The notes under the pieces were generated by a model, which was not told the DNA's origin, searched no databases, and was given only the letters and a program-made list of their open reading frames with translations. A stretch of 64,000 nt of DNA from Paratinospora sagittata (lineage: Eukaryota > Streptophyta > Magnoliopsida > Ranunculales > Menispermaceae): NCBI GenBank assembly GCA_035771175.1, contig CM069597.1, forward strand, positions 11,629,001 to 11,693,000, written 5' to 3'. The stretch's first letter is position 1. Each line of letters starts with the position of its first letter. This document shows, piece after piece, positions 34,087 to 44,333 of this stretch. The translations under genes were made by a program, and so were the position numbers.

Positions 34087-34115
34087 ACACGAGTGGGGAT
34101 GGACCCCACTCGTGT
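34087..34115. repeat. 12-bp perfect hairpin
   Basis: ACACGAGTGGGG (34087-34098) pairs exactly with CCCCACTCGTGT (34104-34115) around a 5-nt loop. It lies in the non-duplicated spacer between copies A and B. Confidence 0.9.
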
Positions 34116-34214
34116 TTTGTCCAAAAATAGAAATCGAAGGGTTTAAGCCATCTTCATTGCCGTTGTTCTTCACTGTTGCCAAGCCATCCTCTCTTTAGCG
34201 GCGGCTCGCCGACG

Positions 34215-35075
34215 ACTTTTCGGCGTCTCTCACAGTATTACGGCGACTCTCCAACATTCTCATTCTCATTTCCAGCATCAAATCCCTCTATCTGTTACTA
34301 AAAATAGAAACCCCCAAATTTTAGGTTTTCCAAATCCCACCCTCTCCAGCGTCTCTCACACCCTCAGTGACTCGCCAGCGGTTGTCCGGTGTCTCTCACA
34401 TGTACTCCGGCAACTCTCCCATGTTTCCTTCTTCTATTTCTTTTCTTCGGCTTATTATTCTCTCCCTTTCTTCGCCTCCTCTTCTCCCTTTCTTTGGCAT
34501 CTCTCACATTCTCTCCCTTTATCCATCGACAAGACTTCTCTTTCGCTCCCATTCTCCGACAATCTCTATTACTCACACTATGTGCTGCCTCTCAGGTGCT
34601 TCCTTTCTTTTGGTTAGTTTTTTTTGTTATTTTTTATTTATTTTTTATTGTGTGTGTTTAGATCTACTTGTTAGATTTAGATAGTTTTCATTTCTAGTAG
34701 TTTGCTTGTGTTAACAATATAGGAACAAATGAGGTTTTGGCCTTGGAAAGTAAAGACACCACTAAGCTCTCGTAAGTGAAGATCAGGTATATTTTAATTA
34801 ATTTGTATTGTTCAATTTATGTTGATATGAGCATGGTCATGTGCTTGTCACGTGTGAAATACATAAAAAGCTAATGCTCATACGATAAAACCCGGTGAAA
34901 ATAAACATTTAACTAGAAAATTAAATTTTTACCCATCCTTCAAATTTTATCCCACACTAGTAAGATAGCAAAGCATATAAAATAAATTTAATGGTGGTAG
35001 GAAAGTGTGATTAACAAATGAATATTCTCTACACGAATTACTAAATTCTATTTAAAATAGTGTAAGAATAAAATT
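34215..35075 (+). repeat. Direct duplication, copy B
   Basis: It parallels 33200-34018. The exon-like block is 34723-34786, again with AG before and GT after. Upstream (34140-34240) is a GC-richer stretch not clearly repeated in copy A. Confidence 0.75.
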
Positions 35076-35179
35076 TCTTCATCTAGAGTTTTTTTTATTT
35101 TTTTTTACTTACTGCATGTTTATAATTTGATTACTGAATTCTATTTTTAGTTTAGGAATCAAACACGTCTTCTAAGTCT

Positions 35180-35672
35180 ATTTAGTTCATTTTAACTAAA
35201 ATTTTTAGTTGGGGGGTCAAAAATTCGCCGGCCCATGTGAACGAGGTTTCACCGATTCTGGGGGTCCCTAGGAGGATATTGGGACTCGATCCAAGTGTTG
35301 GTCGGAAAGAAAACCCGGTTGCATCAAACGCGTTTTTTAAGTTTTTTTAGTTCATTTTAACTAAAACTTCCAGTTGAGGAGGTCAAAAATTTGTCAAGGC
35401 ATTGGAGCGGGGTTCCATCAGACCTTGGGAGGATATTGAGACTCGCTCCAAGTATTGGTTGGAAAAAAATTCCGGTAGATTGGCCCCGGTTGCATTAAAC
35501 GCGTTTTTTAAGTCTATTTAGTTTATTTTGACTAAACCTTCCGGTTGGGGGGTCAAAAATTCGTTAGGGCATCAGAGCGGGGTTCCACCGGTTCTGGGGG
35601 TCCCTAGGAGGATATTGGGACTCTCTCCAAGTGTTAGTCGGAAAAAAAACTTGGTGGATTGGCTCCGGTTAC
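35180..35672 (+). repeat. Satellite-like tandem array, about 168 bp x 3
   Basis: The landmark (G)GGTCAAAAATT recurs near 35213, 35381 and 35551. Units contain GAGCGGGGTTCCA, GGAGGATATTGGGACT and AAACGCGTTTTTTAAGT. The reverse complement of the MULE array (17655-18630) aligns to it through these landmarks. The third unit runs directly into the Tat pol sequence at about 35672. Confidence 0.9.
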
Positions 35673-37680
35673 AAAAGCCTGCCTACTATGTGAGCAAGTC
35701 ATTGCTCGATGGAGAAACGAGATACCCAGAAATAGAGAAGTTGGTTCTGGCCCTCATCACCTCAGCTCGGAAGCTAAGACCATACTTCCAAGCTCATTCT
35801 GTAGTCGTGCTCACACGACACCAGCTGCGACAGGTTTTGCAGAAATCGGAGACCTCAGGTCAGCTAACCAAGTGGGCTATTGAGCTCAGCGAGTTCGATA
35901 TTGAATATCGACCAAGAATATCTGTCAAAGGGCAAGCACTGGCTGATTTTGTAAAGGAATTCTCATTCATGCAAAAAGAGGATGATGACATTGAAGCCGA
36001 GCTTGAGCTGACATGGAAATTATTTGTCGATGGGTCATCGTGTAAACAAGCAAGTGGGGCCGACATTGTTTTGGTCTCGCCAAAGGAGATAAACACCTCG
36101 TAGCTCTCTGGTATGGCTTTTCGGCATCGAACAATGAGTCTGAATACGAAGCTCTTTTAGCTGGACTACGAATGGTGCTCAACTGGGGGGTACGAAAGAT
36201 CGCAATATGTTTTGATTAACAACTTGTTGCAGGTCAGGTCACCATCGAGTACCAAGCAAAGGATGATCGCATGTAGGCTTACCTGCAGATTGTGAAAGAG
36301 CTGCTGAGCAACTTTAAAGAACATGAGGTCATACAGATCCCAGGAGCAGACAATTCCCTTGCGGATGCTCTCTCGAAGCTCACTTCCTCGTCCGGGGATG
36401 AACTCATTCTGCAAGTGCCAGTAGAATACCTGCCTAGCAGAAGTATCAAGGAGAGCAGCCAGGTTGGCCTCACTGAGGCTAGCTCTTCCTGGATGGACCC
36501 AATTGTGAAATTCTTGAAAACGGAAGAGCTTCCAATCGACAAATTACTGGCAAGGAAAATACAGCGACAAGCAACCATGTACGTGCTCATTGACCACATG
36601 TTGTACCGACGTAGCTACAACTTACCATATTTGAAGTGCCTGGGAGAAGACCAAGCTCAGCTCGTCCTTGACGAGGTACACGCGAGAAAATGCGAAAATC
36701 ACTCTAGAGGAAGAGCTCTTGTGTATAAAGTACTCCGTCAGGGATATTACTGGCCGACAATCAATCGGGACGCCCTGAGGACAGCTCAGCACTGCGATAG
36801 TTGTCAGCGACACTCAACAATCATAAGTGCTCATCCTGAAAATCTGACTCCCATTCAAAGTCCTTGGCCTTTTACTTAGTGGGGGGTAGACCTAATTGGG
36901 CCTTTGCCAATGTGCAGAGGTCAAGTTAAGTTTGTCATTGTAGTAGTGGATTACTTCACCAAGTGGGCAGAAGCAGAGCCGCTAGCTCACATAACCGAGC
37001 AAGAGAACACGAAATTTATCTGACAGTCAATTATTTGCCGATTCGAAGTACCATTTGCCATAATATCAGATAATGGGAAGTAGTTCGATAATGCGAAGTT
37101 CGGCTCATTCTGCTTCGAGCTCGCAATTCGCCACTTCTTCTCGACACCAGCTCATCCTTAGGCGAACGATCAAGTCGAGGCCGTCAACAAGATTATCAAG
37201 CATACATGGAAGGCTATAATCGAGGAGAAGAAGGGAACGTGGGCAAATGACCTCCCCCAGGTATTATGGTCTTACAGAATGACGTCTAGAACGACAATTG
37301 GAGAAACTCCTTTTTCCCTAGCGTTTGGAATGAAAGTTGTTATTCCAATGGAGCTCGGAATCCCAACTCTGAGAACTCCGTACTTCAATGAAGAGAAGAA
37401 CTCAAAAGCACAGAAGGCCGAGCTGGACCTTTTGGAAGAAAAGAGAGAACAATCACAACTTCTACTAGCTGCATACCAAAGAAAGACGTCGACCTAGTAC
37501 TGAGGAAGGTCATGCTCAACACCAAAGAGACCAGAGCTGGGGCTCTCGGCCCAAATTGGGAAGGACCATACAAAGTCATTTCCATACCGATGAACGAAGT
37601 CTACGAATTGGAAGATCTCGATGGACGACGAATCACCAAGCTGTGAAATGCAGAGCATCTGAAGTTTTACTACCAGTAGT
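35673..37680 (+). pseudogene. Tat-lineage gypsy pol: RNase H, second RNase H, integrase
   Basis: Begins inside RNase H (PAYYVSKSLLDGETRYP at about 35674, then LTKWAIELSEFDIEY). It then has a second RNase H start (WKLFVDGSSCKQASGA, about 36015), a duplication typical of the Tat lineage. 36292-36879 carries the RNase H tail (QIPGADNSLADALSKL) and the integrase zinc finger (HCDSCQRHS). 36880-37500 carries the integrase core: Asp in GVDLIGPLP, Asp in IISDNGK, and Glu in DQVEAVNKII. Stops at about 36101, 36877, 37021, 37081 and 37159 disable it. Reverse transcriptase, protease and gag are missing, because the element begins at the satellite junction. Confidence 0.9.
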
Positions 37681-38640
37681 TATAGCAAGTAGGAGCAGTT
37701 CAGTAGGAATAGCTAGCAGGGGTCACCTGCTCAACTTAGACTTATCATTTTGTCATCCCTTGTTAAAGTTTATAAACTAGTTTGTTTTTTAACAACTTTG
37801 CGTGAGTTCACCAACTACTACCGACACGAGCTGGCAAGAAGGAACGACTAATACCTTAGGGATGCGAGCATTGCTCAAATAATCCCCCTGAAGGGGTTGA
37901 AAACCCATAGTACCCTGGGGTCCGAGCTCAAACCCGTATTATCACCAGGAAGAAGGCTAAGGCCTAACAATACCTTGGGACCTGAGCTCATCAGAGTTCA
38001 GGTTATCGCCGAGAAGGATGTCATCCTCGAAGTACCTTGGGATTTAAACTCTTCAGAGTTCAGATTATCATCGGGAAGGAGTTCACTCTCATAGTACGAC
38101 TAAGTCCCAAGGCAAGCTCGGATAAGGACCAAGCTGATAGGACCACCGAGTCGAACTCACGATATTATTATTTGCTAAAACAGCTAAGTCTCAGGTCAAG
38201 CTCGAAAAAAAACTGAGCTTATCGGACTATGGCCGAGCTTGCGGGACATATTTTCTAAAAAATCGACCATGTCCCATTTCAAGCTCGACCAAGTCCCAGG
38301 TCAAGCTCAGAGAACGACCGAGCTCATCGGTCTTAACGAGTGGAGCCCAGGGCCTTACTTCTCCGAAAATCGACTAAGTCCTATAGAGGAGCTTGAGCTC
38401 GGATGATGGTCGAGCTCATTAGGACTCGGGTAAAGATACTCTACAAAAATTATTCTAAGTCCCATGGACCATGTATGCCGAGCTCACAGGACGGCGTGCA
38501 TAAAGTAATTTGGTAAATGCTTAAGTCTAGTAAAGAAAGAAAAACGCAACAAGTAAAAAACAAGATTCATTCAGAAGATGATGAAATGTTTAAGCTTAGA
38601 ATCCGAGCATGATTACAAAAAAAAATATGGAAACAACAAA
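37681..38640 (+). other. Tat element pol-aORF spacer with repeated motifs
   Basis: No ORF. Loosely repeated stretches (about 37890-38480) contain 'GAGCTCA', 'ACTAAGTCCCA' and 'AAGCTCGG', a degenerate tandem organisation common in the 3' untranslated region of large Tat elements. Confidence 0.6.
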
Positions 38641-38651
38641 AGCTTAAGAGC

Positions 38652-40836
38652 CTAACACCACAACCTTGGCCTCAGCAGCCAGCTGCTGCTCAACCTCAAT
38701 TTCATCTTGGTCTTCCCTCTCAGCTTGGACCACAGGCCCGGCTGCAGCAACACCCCCAACAATAGGCTTTTCCTCAGCTCCCATAGGCTCATCTTGTTGC
38801 TACTCGACCATGAAATTGTCGAAGGCTGCCATATCGACCTTGTCAACAAAATACTTGCCGAAGTCGACCCTCATATAGATCTGACCCAGCTCGTACTCTT
38901 CCCGCTTCAGGTCGTCGAACTCTTGAGAAGCTTTGTACTCCCGAACAGCACGACGAGCCTAGTTGGCTAGCTCGGACTCCAAAGAAGCGACCTTCGCTTT
39001 CAACACTTCATTCTCTAAGGTTGACCTCTGTAGCCGAGATGTGGTGAATGACAGCTCGGACTCAGTCTTAACAAGGTTGCCCTCGAGCTCCTCCACTTTC
39101 TTCTTCATCTCCTCCTTCAGCTTCCTCTGCTCGGCCTCAGCAGAGATTGACAGCTCGTCGACCTTATTCATGGCCAAGAAAATTTGATGGGCAGCCTGAA
39201 CAAGAACTAACGCACAAATCAGCCCAAGTAGTACGAAAAATTACAATTAATACTGAGGAAATGCATCTTACCTCAACACATTTCACAAAAGCCTGAGAGG
39301 TGTTGTTCCCGCCGAGCTTCTCCTTCCCTTGCTCGACCACGGATATGGGCAATCCAATCTGGTACCCCCGAATTACCAGATCTTGACCATCGATCTTAGT
39401 AACAGGAGGCCCCATATCACGCATCCTCTTCCCAGGTTGGCGGTTGATCTCGACTCTTGCTCCAGCGTCGAATTAGACCCTCTTCAAGAGCAACAACAGT
39501 GGAAGAGGAGGGAGGAAGAGCAGAAGAGTTGCCAACCGGGGTTGCTCTCCGAGACTGAGCCTCCTGCTCGGCGGGTGAGGTCGTCTTCTGAGTAGATGTT
39601 TGAGCCTGCTCGAAGGCTCGCATTCGCTCAATGTTAAAGGCCCGGGTGCTCGTCTTCCTGGCAGACATGAGCTCGGTAGGGTAACCTGGACACGAACCAA
39701 AATCAGCTCGGTACGTTGCTCAAAAACTCGTGTAAATTACAAGTCACTTACCAGTAAAAAGTTGTGGTTTATGAATGAGGCCTGCTCCAAAACGGCGAAC
39801 AGAGGTCAAGATGTACCCGTAAGAACGATATGAGTAGCTCGTCTGGTAAATCACGTATAACTTGGAGAAGTCGGCTTCATCTGTCATTCCAGGGCTATCC
39901 CAGTGAACTACAAGGTAAAGCAGGAGTTAGGCCGAGCTGAACAGAAAAGTAAAGAAAGATAAAGAAGGACAAAGGTCAGCTCGGTACCTGGGTATTTAAA
40001 CCTTGTCGGCATGACAACCTCCTCAACCCAGTTCCTTGAAATAAGGAACCAGGTGTCCTTCCACCCATTGTTAGTTGTTGGGTTCTCGGTGATAAAAGAG
40101 GGTTGTTTGTCCCCACTCGCCCATGTGCTCGCCTAATACCAGCCCGAACAACGAGGGTAAAGTTTGAGCTGGTGGCCGAGCTTAAACTCAGTCGAACTAA
40201 AGTCTGGCCAACCATGCTTTTTCCATAACACCATCAGGCCGAGGAAGGCTCGCCAAACGTTTGGACAGAGCTGAGATGGGGCAACACTCAGGTCGGCCAA
40301 GAGGCGGCATACGACCTTAGGTAAAGGAAGAGTGGACCCATACTTAAACAAACTTGTGTAAAATGTTACCCAACCTTTCTCAGGGCAGCTCGGCCTGTAG
40401 CTGCGCTAGGGAAAAGGCATCAGAACAGAGGATGGGATGCCGAGCAGAGCCCTAAAAAACAAAAGGTGGTCCTCGGTGACAGAGGAAAGGAGTTCATCTA
40501 TAGATAAAGAAGAACTTGCCACCTCGATTCCCTCGTCCGACTCGGTCTCAGACTCAGAATCAGGCTCGACCTTAATCGCTTCATCGACCGAGGACATCAT
40601 CTCGGCTCGACTATCAATTCTGCTCAACTCACCCTGTACCCTCATTCTACAACTCGGTCCCGAGCCAAGCAGCGGTTGAGGGAGACTTCACCTTCTCCAA
40701 GAATCTCGACGCCCTCAGACTCCCTCTCCTCTAATGACTGAGCAGCCACTGCCTCATCACGAAGCGGCTGCTCGGCGTCCTCTCTACTTCTTGGAGATTC
40801 CGCCAAATAAGTAAGAAAACCCCCCATGAAAGCCAT
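38652..40836 (-). pseudogene. Antisense ORF (aORF) of the Tat element, spliced, decayed
   Basis: Between pol and the 3' LTR an ORF runs opposite to pol. Read from 40836: MAFMGGFL and an acidic/Ser-rich part (to 40406). Then comes a conserved-looking block at 40351-40000 (PKVVCRLLADLSVAPSQL, NVWRAFLGLMVLWKKH, ending ISRNWVEEVVMPTRFKYPG). 39950-39740 follows after an apparent intron (GTACCGAG...CTTGTAG, about 39910-39988). 39668-39417 is a Ser/Pro/Thr-rich linker. 39424-39260 and 39177-38959 form a Lys/Glu/Leu coiled coil, with 38849-38652 as the tail. Frames break at about 40640 and 40390. Extra antisense ORFs in this position are known in some Tat-lineage elements. Function unknown. Confidence 0.75.
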
Positions 40837-41346
40837 AAATACAAAACAAATTAGAGATGAAGGTGAGCAAGAAAATACTGAACAAGGAGAATTCTGAGCA
40901 GGAAAAATTTTGAACAGGAAGAATTTTGAGCAAAAGTCAAGAACTAGAATGGAGAATTACTGAGCTGGGAAAAAGAAAAGCTGGAAAATTCTTAGCTGAG
41001 AGAGAATTTTTGGAATAAAAAAGTCAAAATGAGTGGGAGCCACTATTTATAGAGGGCCCTTCTCGACTTAGAACCGTTAGATGTCGAGGTCGTAAATCTC
41101 GAGAAATATTCAATGGCTCCGATTAAAGGAAACGAATTGACATGACGTCTGACGGTACAATTCCCGATTTGCGAAATCTCGATGTGCATCGAACAGTTCC
41201 GAAAAGACCTATGGTTTAAGTGCGCAGATCGGCTCTTTACAAATCACGAGGAACATCAGACGACCCTTCAGCGTACGATACGAGAATCCAAATATCGAGG
41301 AAAATCTGCGATGATGAAAAGCTTTTCACCCCGAATAGGGCTAAAA

Positions 41347-41360
41347 GACTTGGGGGTAAA
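41347..41360 (+). other. Polypurine tract region of the Tat element
   Basis: AGACTTGGGGGTAAA precedes the TGTTGG start of the 3' LTR. Confidence 0.6.
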
Positions 41361-42282
41361 TGTTGGATGGTCAGCTCGGATTAGAGCTGACCTGGATATC
41401 GGAGGAGAAGCTGAGCTGGATTGGTGAGGTATGTTAGCCACGTTTGGCTGTGGACTAGCTGGGGTGACGAGGGAAAAGTCGCGTAAAGTTATGATCGCCA
41501 GATCAGCTCAGACAAATCGAGTTCTATTTGACCATGAACGTGCCCAAGCCGACCTAGCGGGATGATATATATGATAAACCGAAAAACACGTTATTAGCGT
41601 TAGCTCGACCCGGATGAGCCGAGCTAAGCGCTACTCTGTTCAAAGTAGCAGCTCGGCATGTGTCCGAGCTGATCATCCTGGATGAAACAGATTGGATTAA
41701 GGATTCCTTCCTGACACGTCGTATCTCGAGGAATCCGAGGTAGTTGTATTCTCAAACACGGACTCCGACATAAAAGCGAAATATGACTCCTCCTTCGAGA
41801 CAAATCAAGAAAAATGGTATTGCCCAAGATGAGATAAGATTCCTACCCTAAGAAGAACCCATAAAATAAGGATCATCCAATAGAGGATGAGATTCCTTCT
41901 CCAAGACTAACTCAAAATGGAAGAGCTCATCTAGCTCATCTCAACCAATGACGAAACAACACGTGACACCATGCCTATTGGACAGCTAGCCATTCTGGCC
42001 AAATGACCTCCTTTATAAATAAGACCTATCACCCTCACCATAAGGTGCGAATAACTTTCTACAAGAGTTATTGCTTTAATCTAAAACAAGCTCTAACTTA
42101 AGCATCAGAAGGTCTTTGGTTGGTACCACACCGGTGTTCCTTATGATAACCACATTATTTTCTCTTTTCTTCTCAGATCAAGCTGATAAACCCTCGCTGG
42201 AACCGGAGAGTTCATAATTCTAGATACGATCATCTCTTACATTTATTCATCTACTTAGTATTGGTTAGATTCTGCATCAACA
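41361..42282 (+). mobile_element. Tat-like 3' LTR
   Basis: 922 bp, starts TGTTGGATGG and ends GCATCAACA. It contains 'ACTTAAGCATCAGAAGGTC' and 'GGTTGGTACCACACCGGTG' (42097-42135), hallmarks shared with other Tat-type LTRs here. It matches the element by position after pol and aORF. There is no 5' LTR partner, as the 5' half of the element is gone. Confidence 0.8.
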
Positions 42283-44215
42283 AAAATATTTTCATGGAAT
42301 ATTATTTGTAACAGTTATGTGCATAATTGAAATTTATGGTTACCAGAAAATCTCTAAAAAGTGAAATATAACACATATATATCCTTCGTATTAATTTATT
42401 ATGGAAAAAAAGCATATATGAGGCAAATCAGTAAATATTCCCTCCTTGTTTTTTCTTTTTTCTTTTTCTCTATCTGCTATTAAAGACGAATGAAATGAAA
42501 ATTGAGAGTTCGACGTTTGAGGTTAAAATGGTCATTTTACAGGACAAGCGTGTTACAATTATATCTATTTAAAAGGTGTGTTAGATTTCATTTTCAAAAA
42601 TTAAACGGTTATTTAACATCTCAAATTTCGTCATGCTCTTATAAATTTAGAAAACTGCAGCACTAACGCGGAACGGCTTTCATCCCGCGCTCAAGAGATA
42701 AATGTGTTTTTCTTTTTTTTTTTTTGTCATAAATTGATTTCGTTCACTACAGTGGTCTCCTAGACATAAACAATAAAATCTAAAAGAGAGACCAATAGCT
42801 ATGAGGGCAGCTAGTTAAATCATAAAAAAAAGGCTATTTTTACCGTATTCTAGTCCTACCGCAGAAGAAATATTATTCTTATCACATTTTACTTTTTTAA
42901 ATATCTTTCTCATAATTTCAAAAAATTTATCTCCCTCTAACCCAATTCTACTTTTTCTAATGTATTCTCTTTATTTTTTCTCATTTTCAACACTAAAAAC
43001 TTTAAATTATTACACTCAAAACCCTTAAAATTACTTACTTCCTTGCTATTATTTTATCTTTAACGAAAAAATTGATAATTTTGACAGATTTTATATTATT
43101 TTTTTTGACACCAAGGACAATTGTGATTCAAAGTTTCGCGAACAAAAATCACTATGTCGATAAGAGATTTGTTGTTAAAATGATATGTTTTGATATTTTT
43201 GTTTGCAAAAAATATCATCTGGTGTTTGAAAAAATCACCATGAGAATTATGAGATCACGATCGGTTCGGACCTGCTATACTGAGCCGATTGGGGTGGTTT
43301 GGTCAGAGACAACAGAACTTTATGTTTTGGTTTTGTCTTTATCGACCGAACCGTACAATTTTTTTGAGTAATTTTTTTATGGTTCAATTAGTAGCCCTCG
43401 TTAGCTTTTTACATATTTGGGACAAGACAATTAGTGGGCCTCGTGACCCAAACTACACCAACATCAACTAATGGGTTCTATTAGTTGATGTGGATTAGTC
43501 TCGCCGCGAAGCAGAAGAAATACACTACTTAAGCACGGAAATCCCGGTAACCCAAAAAAAAAAAAAAAAAACACAAATTATTATTTGGCCATAGAACCAT
43601 GGAGGAGAACTGATTATAGTGATGTTACTCATGTCATTTCAGCTAAAGGTGTTTCCATACTTTTGGATATTGCTTTGAAGTATATTTTCCTTCTATCCTA
43701 TATGAATAGATAAGTTGTTAACCGGATGATATTAAATTAATATGTTACAAATTTAATCTCTTCTATTTTATTTATATATCATAATAACAAAAAATGCCAT
43801 GTTTATGAACGACATGATGGATGTGTTTTAAACAATGACGTTGATCCGTCGGTAGTACTTTGGGCGCAAAAAATCGTATCCGTAGGCCCCTCCTTTCCAT
43901 CATAGGATGGGCTTCGAAAAAATAAACAAAGGTCTCGGTTACTTAAGAACAACAGTAGTTCGGAAGATAGATATGAAGAGTGAAAATAAGTAAAAAAGAA
44001 AAAAACATACTCATTGTCAGAACGCCAAACGCACACGGAGACTCTCTCCGCGTCTTTACCTTTCCATGTTATTTCATTTTTAATTTTTCCTTCTTTCTCT
44101 TTTGTGTCTGTTGTTCTGTTCATCATCACAACAACTTTATTGTCGAGAACAAGAGAGGGGTAGAAGAAGAAGAGCGAGAGTTACAGACAGGCAACAGCAG
44201 AAAGAGGAGCAAGAT
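42283..44215. other. Intergenic and GAUT7 promoter region
   Basis: No gene recognised. There is an A run at 43553-43571. The last few hundred bases should contain the promoter and 5' UTR of the gene starting at 44334. No TATA box was chosen with confidence. Confidence 0.5.
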
Positions 44216-44275
44216 CACACACACACACACACACACAAACGTAGAAGAAAAAGAAGAAGAAGAAGAAGAAGAAGT
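44216..44275 (+). repeat. (CA)n and (GAA)n microsatellites in the GAUT7 leader
   Basis: A CA run (44216-44237) is followed by a GAA/AAG run (44246-44275). Another GAA run lies at 44316-44333, just before the start codon. Confidence 0.9.
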
Positions 44276-44283
44276 TGGGGATA

Positions 44284-44295
44284 ATGAATGCGTGA
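44284..44295 (+). other. Upstream ORF of 3 codons plus stop
   Basis: ATG-AAT-GCG-TGA lies 38 nt before the GAUT7 start, if the leader extends this far. Such a minimal uORF could affect translation; this is inference. Confidence 0.45.
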
Positions 44296-44333
44296 TTGCT
44301 GTTGCGCAGAAATCGTAGAAGAAGAAGAAGAAG

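Noticed and set aside
26836..42282. One Tat element bounded by the LTRs at 26836-27402 and 41361-42282
   Set aside because: The two LTRs share only short blocks and differ in length and most of their sequence, so they are not a pair.
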